From the NCBI GenBank assembly GCA_016765335.1, contig JAESQE010000008.1:1-15664 (forward strand): a DNA stretch of 15,664 bases. The letters run 5' to 3'. Below are positions 5,981 through 13,244 of this stretch, piece after piece; positions within the stretch are counted from its first letter, which is position 1, and every line of letters starts with the position of its first letter. A program made the translations under genes and the position numbers. The notes under the pieces were generated by a model. It was not told where the DNA came from. It saw only the letters and a program-made list of their open reading frames with translations, and ran no database searches. This stretch comes from Planctomycetaceae bacterium. GTDB taxonomy: Bacteria; Planctomycetota; Planctomycetia; Planctomycetales; Planctomycetaceae.

Positions 5981-7215
5981 AACCCCGCCTCCGCCGTTAT
6001 CAAAACCAATCTTCTACTACCCAATCTTCTCAATGCCTCAGATGGATCGGCACCAGCTTCGATGCACAATGCCCGTATTTTGTGATCTTCTAAATGATTT
6101 GGATCAGGCTCAAACTCACCAAAAAGTACACTCATCAATCCACCCATCGAGTGTCCTGTCGCCGCGCTAAGCGTTTCGAGCTTGGGGACAACCGCTGTTT
6201 GCATCCACCGCTTGAACGAATGCAGAGTTGATTTAGCTCTTGTTTGGACAACTCTGGAAGGACATATCTCCCCGATGAGTTCTTCAAACCACTCGACACG
6301 AGGTCGTCTACTGACATGCTCTGAACCGGTGTCGATCCGAAAATCACAGACACCAAACGCATGGGACAACGCGACAGAAATAAGATCACTAGCTTGCACC
6401 ATTTGCATAGCGGCCTCTTGCGCACAATCGTCAGATAACTCTGCCTCCCACCGCGTCCAACCGCCTGCTGGGCCTTCTTTTGTTTGTAAATTTTTGTCGT
6501 ATACCCGTAAGTAGCGACCCGATCCATTTTTTCCTCGAACGCCAACATTACAGCCATGCCCGACCTTCTGCTTTCCATTTTGCATGTACTTAGGCTCGAA
6601 TCTTCTTGCACGGCAAAGCTCCACATTCAGGCACGATTGTGTAACCATGTCGATCAAATCAGGCTTGTCATACATATCGATCGCGATATCCAAACGGCAC
6701 ATCTTGAAACCCAGCTTGAAAAGACCATCCAAAATCTCTACAGACTGCGACATAGTGACCTCTGACATAGCCTCACCGGGAAGATCTACCACTGCATGAT
6801 CCCGTACTTGCTGATCATCTGCATCAAAATAAACACCAGCATTGCCAAAGCGATATCCAGAGTTCAGGAAGTGCCTACCCTTACCGTATGTCGCTGATCC
6901 GTAATATGTACTCAGCAAATCGACGGCTGCATGTCGCATTTGTCTTGGACCTGACATCCTGATCCAATCGATACAGATTTCATAGCCTGTATCTGACTTT
7001 GTCAGTTTGCCCCCTGTATTACTATGAGGGGGCAGGTCGTGAAGATGCGAGCGACTCCGTCGCTCTTCATCTTCACGAACCCGGCGTGCATCATCCAAAT
7101 CCATTTGTTGGCCTGATAAATCAAGCGACGGGTTTTTTTTGCGGTTGACGAGTGTGAAGCCTAAACCGGCTTCCATGTACTCATCACCTGATTGCATTTG
7201 CTTTGAACTTCTCAT
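5977..7215 (-). CDS. Phage replication initiator (Rep_trans / RstA-type, pII role)
   Basis: The product is 412 aa. After a charged N-terminal tail (1-75), the core carries the features of the 'replication initiation factor' family that includes CTXphi RstA: WIRMSG near 84-89, RLDIAID at 174-180, GRYLRVYDK at 233-241 and RWEAEL at 255-260. A C-terminal helical region holds a FKRWMQTAVVPKL segment (334-346), the position of the family's W-x-x-x-V-x-P-T/K-L motif. Such proteins nick the double-stranded form to start rolling-circle synthesis of the virion strand. The ATG at 7215 has AGAAGGGG 9 nt upstream. A terminator lies between it and the gene before it, so it may have its own promoter or rely on readthrough. 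The stop overlaps the next start. Confidence 0.9.
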   Translation of the reverse strand: MRSSKQMQSGDEYMEAGLGFTLVNRKKNPSLDLSGQQMDLDDARRVREDEERRSRSHLHDLPPHSNTGGKLTKSDTGYEICIDWIRMSGPRQMRHAAVDLLSTYYGSATYGKGRHFLNSGYRFGNAGVYFDADDQQVRDHAVVDLPGEAMSEVTMSQSVEILDGLFKLGFKMCRLDIAIDMYDKPDLIDMVTQSCLNVELCRARRFEPKYMQNGKQKVGHGCNVGVRGKNGSGRYLRVYDKNLQTKEGPAGGWTRWEAELSDDCAQEAAMQMVQASDLISVALSHAFGVCDFRIDTGSEHVSRRPRVEWFEELIGEICPSRVVQTRAKSTLHSFKRWMQTAVVPKLETLSAATGHSMGGLMSVLFGEFEPDPNHLEDHKIRALCIEAGADPSEALRRLGSRRLVLITAEAGL

Positions 7216-7247
7216 GATCTAAAACCCCTTCTATCTGGTTTACGGTT

Positions 7248-7282
7248 AAAAAAACGCCGGCCTCATCTTTCAATGAAGCCGG
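7248..7282 (-). terminator. Rho-independent terminator between the pV-like gene and the initiator
   Basis: On the minus strand, CCGGCTTCAT (7273-7282) pairs with ATGAGGCCGG (7257-7266; one wobble pair) around a 6-nt loop, then CG and a T7 run (7248-7254). It could limit expression of the initiator relative to the upstream gene. Confidence 0.85.
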
Positions 7283-7299
7283 GTTCGTCGGATTTCGAG

Positions 7300-7773
7300 T
7301 CACGACGGAGAAGGGGTTTTTTCTTGAACTGGAATAAGCGTCTTTGCATTAAGTAACAACGCAGCACCCAGTTGTTCCGGTCTACCCTTCGGAGATGAGA
7401 TCTTCATACGAAGTACAATTTCTTCGCCGACTCCTACCATACGGAGAGGATCATCATCCTGTGTTTTCACCTTAAGAACGCCACCATAAAATGCGAGATG
7501 AAAAGAATGCCCCGAAATAGGTTGCCTCGTATCGCTGTCAATCATCGCCCAGCGTTCATTCTTCGTTACCGTGCCTGTAACGACCATCACACCACCACCA
7601 CGATTCGTATCTAACCCAAGTTGCTTAAGATCCACGATCTGCCTCTGGATGGTTTCTAACCGCCCCAAACCTTGATAAAAAAACGAGCCTCCGCGACCAT
7701 TTCGGGATTTACGCGGAAACCCGCTCTCGTGGGTACCATTGAGCAACGCAAAGCCTAAATGCAAAAATAACAC
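7300..7773 (-). CDS. Small protein, possible ssDNA-binding protein (pV role)
   Basis: The open frame gives up to 157 aa from GTG 7773. The N-terminus is uncertain: ATG 7587 would give a 95-aa product, within the size range of inoviral ssDNA-binding proteins, but residues 36-60 of the long form also look protein-like. The C-terminal 95 residues alternate short beta-like hydrophobic stretches with Gly turns (VVTGTV, HLAFYGGVLKVK, VGVGEEIVLRMKI), compatible with a small OB-type fold. In known inoviruses the ssDNA-binding gene neighbours the initiator. Here it is upstream instead of downstream. I recognise no diagnostic motif, so the function is inferred from size, composition and place. Confidence 0.55.
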   Translation of the reverse strand: MLFLHLGFALLNGTHESGFPRKSRNGRGGSFFYQGLGRLETIQRQIVDLKQLGLDTNRGGGVMVVTGTVTKNERWAMIDSDTRQPISGHSFHLAFYGGVLKVKTQDDDPLRMVGVGEEIVLRMKISSPKGRPEQLGAALLLNAKTLIPVQEKTPSPS

Positions 7774-7793
7774 GACAATGCGTCCATGCGCAT

Positions 7794-7822
7794 TTGTTCG
7801 TGTTGGCGTTTTCTGCTATCAT
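7794..7822 (+). promoter_or_regulatory. Predicted extended -10 promoter
   Basis: TTGTTC (7794-7799), 17-nt spacer, TATCAT (7817-7822) preceded by TGC (extended -10 TGn). A start near 7829 is expected. It points towards the hairpin terminator at 7894-7926 and away from the early genes. Confidence 0.4.
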
Positions 7823-7828
7823 TTGGGC

Positions 7829-7926
7829 AGTTCCGTTGGTTATCACAATGGGACTCATTGATCTGGGTGAGGTTTAAGCACCGCAGCTCTATTGGCTGAT
7901 CTGCTACATACAGATCAGCCTTTTTT
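7829..7926 (+). ncRNA. Predicted short RNA (about 98 nt), divergent from the early phage genes
   Basis: A promoter-like sequence and a strong intrinsic terminator bracket about 98 nt with no sizeable gene. The RNA would be antisense to the leader of the minus-strand early transcript, if that transcript starts upstream of 7829. A frame of 25 hydrophobic codons from GTG 7800 (ending TAA 7876-7878) crosses the region, but its start lies upstream of the predicted transcription start. A regulatory RNA is the favoured reading; a small membrane peptide is the alternative. Confidence 0.35.
7894..7926 (+). terminator. Strong intrinsic terminator in the intergenic region
   Basis: GGCTGATCTG (7894-7903) and CAGATCAGCC (7911-7920) form a perfect 10-bp stem with a 7-nt loop, followed by six T residues. 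On the virion (minus) sense the same hairpin lacks a T-run and could instead serve as an origin or packaging structure. Confidence 0.8.
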
Positions 7927-8001
7927 CTTCGAATAACTCATCTTTGTGTTTCCACAAATATGGTCAGGTTATTTTCCAATCATTCGCTAGAATGTGACCT
8001 C

Positions 8002-8202
8002 ATGGGACACAAAGAAATAATGGAAAAACGGCTTGCAGCGAAACGCGAGAAGAAACGATTCTGGCGTGGAGCGAGATTACAATTTTGGTTCTGGCTGTTC
8101 ATCGCTTGCAATATCCTTTTAATCGTCTACCACAATGAAGTGGCTGACTTTGCCCGGAAAGTAGTCGGCTCATTCTCCATATCGGTAGATTACTCGCGTT
8201 AG
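8002..8202 (+). CDS. Small basic membrane protein, only plus-strand gene of the prophage
   Basis: The product is 66 aa from ATG 8002 (the frame opens at ATG 7960 for 80 aa; neither start has a clear Shine-Dalgarno). The N-terminus is strongly basic (residues 9-25, KRLAAKREKKRFWRGAR) and precedes one aromatic-rich membrane helix (about 26-44), predicting a cytoplasmic N-terminus. It is divergent from the early genes, the place where CTXphi carries its repressor rstR, but it has no DNA-binding fold. Position and topology fit a superinfection-exclusion or other lysogen-expressed protein, but nothing in the sequence proves this. I do not recognise the family. Confidence 0.5.
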   Translation: MGHKEIMEKRLAAKREKKRFWRGARLQFWFWLFIACNILLIVYHNEVADFARKVVGSFSISVDYSR

Positions 8203-8262
8203 TCTACAAAAGCAAACCCATGTCTAAATACCGTCACTCTTATAAGTCCTTGTATTTGCAGT

Positions 8263-8290
8263 AGTTATCAGAATGTATCTTCTGTTAAAT
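8263..8290 (+). repeat. dif: Right Xer recombination site (attR, dif-type)
   Basis: Left arm AGTTATCAGAA, core TGTATC, right arm TTCTGTTAAAT. The core and right arm are identical to attL; the left arm differs and should be phage-derived. This left arm is close to the inverse of the right arm (AGTTATCAGAA against ATTTAACAGAA, 9 of 11), so the phage site is nearly palindromic. Confidence 0.88.
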
Positions 8291-8443
8291 ACATATCTAG
8301 GTCTCCTGGTGTAGCTTTTAAAAGGAGTGGCCGTCAGAGAATAGAGAGTTGGAAGAAGTTCGGGTCGGGGCGCATAAATCGGCTTCGGGCGATGTTGGTG
8401 CGGCATAGAGTGCGGGCTGGCAGAGGATGAGAGATTCAATTCA

Positions 8444-10063
8444 ATGAGCGATACACCACCAATAGAACCTGACGATTTGGAAGCGACCCAATCGGAACTT
8501 CCGATTCATGATTGTGATCAAGAAGACATGGTTGGATCGCCGTCGTTCGCCCAGCCTGTGCATGAGCAACAAACCGGTAAAGATATTCCCCTCGATGACG
8601 GACGGTTTCGCACCGGCAAGCTCAAGGGCTTGACAATGGGCGCAGCCATCTTTGCACTCGCCTGGCCTGTGGTTATTGAGTCGTTCTTGAACTCGCTCGT
8701 CGGGCTTGTTGACACGATGCTGGCGACTTCATTACCCAATGGGAAAGCCGCGACCGATGCAATCGGCGGGGCGAGCTATATCATGTGGCTCATCGGGCTT
8801 GTCATTATGGCCGTCGGGGTTGGTGCGACCGCACTCATCGCAAGATCGGTTGGTAAAGGTCGGCTTGGGGTGGCCAATGTCGTGCTTGGGCAGGCTCTGA
8901 CGCTTGCCTTGATCTCTGGATCTCTTATAGGGATACTGATCTATTTCTTCGCCCATTCAATTGTTGGGCTTTTGAGCATGACACCCGAGGCTGCCACTTA
9001 TTTCAATGATTACATGAAGATCATTGCCCTTGGGGTCCCCGCTGCCTCAACGCTTTTTGCGTTAATCGCGTGTTCACGAGGTGCTGGCGATTCCATGTCG
9101 CCCTTGTTAGCGATGATTGCCAGAAACGCTGTAAATATAGTGGTAAGCTGGCTTTTTTCAGGCGTGACGATCGCCGGGTTCACAAGCCCGCTCGGGCTTG
9201 ATTGGGGAGTCAAAGGGATCGCCTTTGGTACCGTCATTGGCGATATTGTGGGCGCGGGCGTGATCTTATCAATGGCTATCTCTGGGCGATGGTCGATTCG
9301 GCTTCAGCTCCGCAGAATGAAAATCCATTCCGTCATGGCGTGGAGGCTTGTACGCTTGGGTGTACCGAACTTCATCGAGACCTTTGGGATGTGGATCGGC
9401 AACTTCTTCATCATCGCATTCGTTGGGCTGCTTGCACGCCAGACAGCGACCGATGGACTCCTTGGTGCGCACATTATTGGGATACGGATCGAGGCGTTTA
9501 GTTTTATGCCTGGATTTGGGATGGGGATCGCTGCGGCTTCGCTTGCCGGGCAATACCTCGGCATGGGACGACCTGATCTCGCCAAGAAAGTGGTGTTCCG
9601 ATGTACTGTGATTGCAGCAGCGATTATGGGAGCGATGGGCATTGCTTTTATTGTCTTTGCGTACCCGATTACCGCTGCGCTCTCACAAGAAGAATCTCAT
9701 CGAGAGATGGTCCCCCCACTCTTGATCATCTGCGGCATCATTCAAGTCCCATTCGCGATCGGAATCGTGTTTCGGACCGCGATGCGGGGCGCTGGTGATG
9801 TGCGATGGGTGATGGGGATGACCTGGTTCTCGACCTATGCCCTACGGCTGCCATTGGCATATTTGATCTCTGGCGTTGATATTCCCATCCCAGAACTACT
9901 CGGCGGAGGCGTGATCATCAATCCACGATTGATCGAATCATGGTTTGGATTGGCTCCTGGATTGACCGCGTTGTGGATTGCTTTATGCTCGGAGATGGTG
10001 CTTCGAGGCGTGCTCTTTGCTGTGCGGTTCTATCAGGGCGGATGGCTCAAGGCCAAAGTCTAA
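8444..10063 (+). CDS. MATE-family multidrug / metabolite exporter
   Basis: The product is 539 aa with the 12-helix pattern of MATE transporters, which use Na+ or H+ gradients to export cationic compounds across the inner membrane. The first helix (AIFALAWPVVIESFLNSLVG) begins near residue 67 and includes the typical P-x-x-x-E-S helix. An internal homologous second half begins near 285 with RLGVPNFIETFGMW, the equivalent P-x-x-x-E segment. CSRGAGDSMSP and TAMRGAGDVRW are the paired loops found in both halves. A hydrophilic, acidic extension of about 60 residues precedes helix 1 and is unusual. It is the first host gene right of the prophage; without the prophage it would follow the lipid kinase gene by about 170 bp in the same direction, with dif between them. 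Confidence 0.92.
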   Translation: MSDTPPIEPDDLEATQSELPIHDCDQEDMVGSPSFAQPVHEQQTGKDIPLDDGRFRTGKLKGLTMGAAIFALAWPVVIESFLNSLVGLVDTMLATSLPNGKAATDAIGGASYIMWLIGLVIMAVGVGATALIARSVGKGRLGVANVVLGQALTLALISGSLIGILIYFFAHSIVGLLSMTPEAATYFNDYMKIIALGVPAASTLFALIACSRGAGDSMSPLLAMIARNAVNIVVSWLFSGVTIAGFTSPLGLDWGVKGIAFGTVIGDIVGAGVILSMAISGRWSIRLQLRRMKIHSVMAWRLVRLGVPNFIETFGMWIGNFFIIAFVGLLARQTATDGLLGAHIIGIRIEAFSFMPGFGMGIAAASLAGQYLGMGRPDLAKKVVFRCTVIAAAIMGAMGIAFIVFAYPITAALSQEESHREMVPPLLIICGIIQVPFAIGIVFRTAMRGAGDVRWVMGMTWFSTYALRLPLAYLISGVDIPIPELLGGGVIINPRLIESWFGLAPGLTALWIALCSEMVLRGVLFAVRFYQGGWLKAKV

Positions 10064-10164
10064 TCAACACTCACATACTTGGTTTAATGGGATGGTTCAT
10101 TGCGAGTTGACAGGGTTCTTCTACGCAAGAATCCTGCCGACGATCTCGCAGCGTACTGAATGCA

Positions 10165-10207
10165 AAAAAGAAGACACCCGGAACAGAAGCTCCGGGTGTC
10201 TTTGAGT
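10165..10207. terminator. Bidirectional terminator between convergent genes
   Basis: GACACCCGGA (10173-10182) and TCCGGGTGTC (10191-10200) form a perfect 10-bp stem with an 8-nt loop. The plus-strand exit reads TTTGAGTTTT; the minus-strand exit reads TTCTTTTTT, so it can stop both the MATE gene and the dockerin-type gene. Confidence 0.88.
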
Positions 10208-10252
10208 TTTGTATGAGTGATCTGAATCAGATCATTCAATCATCAGCTTCGA

Positions 10253-11644
10253 TTATGGACATCCAGCAGCGAAGAGGCCGAGGAATGCGGAGATATCGAA
10301 GAAGTTGAGAACGCCATCACCGTTGATGTCTGCGGTCAGGTCGCCGGCACTGAAGAAGCCGAGGAATGCCGAGATATCGAAGAAGTTGAGGACGCCGTCG
10401 CCGTTCATATCAGCAACACATGGGTTCTCGACTGGGCCGTACAGACCGAACTCGAATGATGAGTATGGAGTGTAGTTCACACCAGCACATGCGAATCCGC
10501 CGAAGAAGTAACCGCCTTCGTAGACGATATCACCAGCACCGTTTGGTGGGAAGTACTGAGCGAAACGGTCTTCTGAACCAAAGCCAGCACCTTGAATAGC
10601 AGGGTCAATTTCCCATGCCCATGTTACACCACCGTCAGGTGAAGTAGCGGTGCCTTCTGGAGCACCGAAGCCTACACCGATGAGACGATGTGAGTCAGCG
10701 ATGTCGCCGTCGAGTGCGTCGATGACGCCGTCGCCGTTGCTATCGCCAGTACCTGGCTGATAGAAACGAAGACCCCATGACCAGTCAAAGTAGGTGTCGC
10801 CATCGAGGTCGGCATCTGCGAGGCCGTCGAAGTTACGGTCAACGAATGGGAAGCCAGTAGCTGGATCGATTGAGCTATCAGCGATGGAGAAGCCGTCGCC
10901 GATGCCATCGGAGTTGATATCCACATCGTTGTTACCAAATGCAGCACCCTGAAGGTCGCCATCGGAATCGCCGATTTCGAACATGAGGTTACTGGTCAAT
11001 GATGACGCAGTAAGATCAAGGTCGAGTGTGTACCCAGCGAAGGTGTTTGCTGGATCGTCTGGATCGTTGGTGCCTGAGATATCACCTGGAAGATCTGTGA
11101 GGAGGATCGAGATGATTGGGAGGCGTGTTGAACGATCCAACTCGCGGCCGTTGTCACAATCGAAGATGGTCCACTCGCCTGAGAGACCAACAACGCCGTC
11201 GCCGATACCATCGGTATCTGCGTCAACATCGATATGATCTGTTACCCAGCTGAAGTGGAGACAGTCAACGAGTGTATCGATTGCGATATCACCGTAATCA
11301 AGGTTGGTGATGTTTGTCGACAATGAAGTCGCTGGACCACCCAATGATGTATCGGAGTTATCGTCAATACCGAAGAAGTAGCTAGTCGTGTAGCCTTCTT
11401 CTGAACATGTGTTGCCGTTAACAGCAGCCCAGACAGGACCGCTGTCGTCGTCTTGTGCTCCTGCTGTTTGGCCATCACCGATGAGGGTGATAATTTTTTC
11501 GCCTGATGCAACATTGTAGTAAATGTGTGCAACTTGAACGACCTTGCCGTTGTTTGCTGACAGGGTAGTTGGCGTGTTGGAAGCGGCCGCGGTGCTGGCG
11601 ATACCAGCTGCCAGGGCGACGGTCAATGCACTCTTCGCTTTCAT
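10253..11644 (-). CDS. Secreted protein with C-terminal dockerin-like Ca-binding repeats
   Basis: The product is 463 aa. A signal peptide ends near residue 21 (ASTAAA). The body (about 25-405) is Asp- and Gly-rich, with several EF-hand-like loops such as DSNGDGVIDALDGD and DRNFDGLADADLDGD. The C-terminus (about 412-463) is two nearly identical repeats built on (M/I)NGDGVLNFFDISAFLG, followed by Gly-Cys-Pro. This matches what I know as the GC-type dockerin end of Phycisphaerales extracellular proteins, thought to anchor them at the cell surface. AGGAG lies 7 nt before the ATG. The function of the body is unknown; no catalytic motif was found. Confidence 0.85.
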   Translation of the reverse strand: MKAKSALTVALAAGIASTAAASNTPTTLSANNGKVVQVAHIYYNVASGEKIITLIGDGQTAGAQDDDSGPVWAAVNGNTCSEEGYTTSYFFGIDDNSDTSLGGPATSLSTNITNLDYGDIAIDTLVDCLHFSWVTDHIDVDADTDGIGDGVVGLSGEWTIFDCDNGRELDRSTRLPIISILLTDLPGDISGTNDPDDPANTFAGYTLDLDLTASSLTSNLMFEIGDSDGDLQGAAFGNNDVDINSDGIGDGFSIADSSIDPATGFPFVDRNFDGLADADLDGDTYFDWSWGLRFYQPGTGDSNGDGVIDALDGDIADSHRLIGVGFGAPEGTATSPDGGVTWAWEIDPAIQGAGFGSEDRFAQYFPPNGAGDIVYEGGYFFGGFACAGVNYTPYSSFEFGLYGPVENPCVADMNGDGVLNFFDISAFLGFFSAGDLTADINGDGVLNFFDISAFLGLFAAGCP

Positions 11645-12041
11645 GGAAAAGCTCCTCTTTTTGAATTAAAACGTTTAAAAACCACAACTCGACACTGATG
11701 CCAGAATGGCACCAAGGAACGAACGAAATCAGACATGATCAGGCGAACCTGAAAAGTCTTCAACAAATATTGATACCGCGTTGAGGTTCTCTCTCCCCAA
11801 GTGATTCACAACATCGACACAAGATCGAAAAAATGTAAACCAGCGGCACTCTCCAAACGGAGAGGTCTGATCATGCACGCATGATCAATCCCGTATCACT
11901 ACGGTACATGTACGAATATACCTCATTGACGATCCCATGCAAGGGGTTATCTCGGGAATATGGAGAGAATTTCACTCTTTGCACAGAATACCCCCAAACC
12001 GCCCCCTCTCATGTACGGGTAACACTCGGTGTATTCTGCAT
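11645..12041. other. Intergenic region upstream of the dockerin-type gene
   Basis: About 400 bp without a gene. It holds a 9-bp inverted repeat TGATCATGC-AC-GCATGATCA (11868-11887), next to a small hairpin CTCTCC-AAAC-GGAGAG (11849-11864), either of which could be an operator or leader structure for the dockerin-type gene. An 8-bp inverted repeat (CAGAATAC at 11984-11991, GTATTCTG at 12031-12038) lies just behind carA but has no T-run. The promoter of the dockerin-type gene must be here; I cannot place it. Confidence 0.4.
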
Positions 12042-13244
12042 TTAAATCGAAGCAGCGTCTTTAAGCGATGCTTTTATCCGGGCGAAGAACTCTGTAAAAA
12101 ATATGCCTGCATCGTGTGGTCCGGGCGAAGATTCTGGATGAAACTGCACGGCAGCGATCGGTTTTGTCGCATGCCGGAACCCGGCGACTGTCCCGTCGTT
12201 CAAATGGAGATGGGTAATCACACCACCAACTGCACGCATTGAAGCCTCATCGACTGCAAATCCATGGTTCTGGCTAGTGATCTGGATTCGGCCATTTTCG
12301 AGATCATGGACAGGATGATTCGCGCCACGATGCCCAAAGGGCAGCTTGAAAGTCTTGGCCCCCATCGCGAGCGACAAGAGCTGATGCCCAAGGCAGATAC
12401 CATATATAGGAAAAGTTGAAAGGGATTCGTCGGCAAAGAGTGCTTTGAGCATCTCGACTGCTTCTCGGACGGCTTGGGGATCACCAGGCCCATTGGATAG
12501 GAATAGCCCGTGGGCTTTGCCGGCAACGATGCGATCTGTGATTTGGGCTGCGGTAGTCGATTGGGGGATCAGTTCGACCCGACACCCCAGTTGAACGAGA
12601 TTTCTCGCGATGTTGGACTTGATCCCGAAATCCATCAGGAGAACGGTTGGTTGATTTGATTCAGAACCTGATTCAGAATCAGCCCCCCACTCCCCAAGGT
12701 TCTCGGTCCATTGGCTCGGCCGATCGCACCCGGCGACTTTGGCGAGATTCTGACCAGCCATGGATTGGACCTGCTTGGCCATTTCGACAAGTTGGGCATC
12801 GCTCAAATCAGTGCGATCGGTAAGGACCGCCTGAACAGAGCCCGTAGCACGAAGCACCTTCGTTAATGCGCGTGTATCAATACCCGCGATACCGAGTACA
12901 CCTGCCTCTTTGAGATACGCATCGAGAGATTGATTGCCTCGGTAGTTTGACCACGCAGTTGTGTATTCATGAACACCAAAGCCAGCGACTTGGACTTTGG
13001 ATGATTCGGTATCTTGGGGGTTGGTCCCGGTGTTGCCGATCATGGGCTGGGTTTGGATGAGGATTTGACCCATATAGGATGGATCGGTCAGGGATTCCTG
13101 ATACCCGGTCATGGCGGTGTTGAAGACGAGTTCGCCAGTGGATGTAATTCCTTGCCCGATGGCTCCAAAGCCTGTCCCAGAAAAGACGGCTCCTGTAGAA
13201 AGAGCAAGTCTCACAGCCTGTTTTTCGCTTTGTGTGCTCATCAT
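12042..13244 (-). CDS. carA: Carbamoyl-phosphate synthase small (glutaminase) subunit
   Basis: The product is 400 aa, a normal family length. The N-terminal domain has the family signature around FNTAMTGYQESLTDPSY (41-57). The C-terminal class I glutamine amidotransferase domain carries SNGPGDP (250-256), the nucleophile Cys284 in GICLGHQ (282-288) and the His369/Glu371 pair in FHPESSPGP (368-376). It hydrolyses glutamine and channels ammonia to CarB for carbamoyl phosphate in pyrimidine and arginine synthesis. CarB is not in the window. There is an MM start (13244 or 13241). The sequence directly upstream belongs to a different gene and composition, so its own promoter and ribosome binding site appear to be lost at the join near 13245. 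Confidence 0.95.
   Translation of the reverse strand: MMSTQSEKQAVRLALSTGAVFSGTGFGAIGQGITSTGELVFNTAMTGYQESLTDPSYMGQILIQTQPMIGNTGTNPQDTESSKVQVAGFGVHEYTTAWSNYRGNQSLDAYLKEAGVLGIAGIDTRALTKVLRATGSVQAVLTDRTDLSDAQLVEMAKQVQSMAGQNLAKVAGCDRPSQWTENLGEWGADSESGSESNQPTVLLMDFGIKSNIARNLVQLGCRVELIPQSTTAAQITDRIVAGKAHGLFLSNGPGDPQAVREAVEMLKALFADESLSTFPIYGICLGHQLLSLAMGAKTFKLPFGHRGANHPVHDLENGRIQITSQNHGFAVDEASMRAVGGVITHLHLNDGTVAGFRHATKPIAAVQFHPESSPGPHDAGIFFTEFFARIKASLKDAASI

Larger units (their letters stand above)
7774..8271. other. Prophage intergenic region (about 500 nt)
   Basis: This is the only long stretch without a structural gene and closes the phage circle between the early genes and the att site. M13's intergenic region, which holds both replication origins and the packaging signal, is about 500 nt. 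Here it contains a plus-strand extended -10 promoter, a 10-bp hairpin terminator and the 7960/8002-8202 membrane-protein gene. I could not identify a nick site for the initiator. The minus-strand promoter that must drive the early genes should also lie here, but no convincing hexamer pair stands out. Confidence 0.5.
544..8290 (-). mobile_element. Filamentous (inovirus-type) prophage integrated at a dif/Xer site
   Basis: The element is delimited by the 19-bp direct repeat AATGTATCTTCTGTTAAAT at both ends; the unit length from repeat to repeat is 7,728 bp. On the minus strand it carries, in order, a possible ssDNA-binding protein, a replication initiator, a 43-aa hydrophobic protein, a pVIII-like coat protein, an 83-aa membrane protein, a pIII-like tip protein, pVI-like protein, Zot/pI ATPase, secretin, a terminator and an HTH protein. 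This is close to the M13 order II-V-VII-IX-VIII-III-VI-I-IV, except that the possible pV gene precedes the initiator. No integrase or transposase is seen, which fits the known class of phages that exploit host XerCD (CTXphi type). Every module needed for virion production appears intact. Confidence 0.9.

Noticed and set aside
6135..6626. 163-aa minus-strand frame inside the replication gene
   Set aside because: It is out of frame with the motif-bearing Rep protein and shows no recognisable features.
7800..7878. 25-codon hydrophobic peptide (GTG start) as a coat protein
   Set aside because: It is on the strand opposite to all structural genes, has no ribosome binding site and starts upstream of the best promoter's start point.
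544..8290. Integrase- or transposase-mediated insertion
   Set aside because: No recombinase gene lies inside the element, and the flanking repeats match XerC/XerD sites instead of tRNA ends or terminal inverted repeats.
11984..12038. Inverted repeat behind carA as its terminator
   Set aside because: An 8-bp stem with a 39-nt loop and no T-run is not a credible intrinsic terminator.
12967..13244. C-terminal 92 residues of the apparent 239-aa ligase frame
   Set aside because: This DNA is the conserved N-terminal part of carA in its own frame; the ligase frame only continues by chance past the join.
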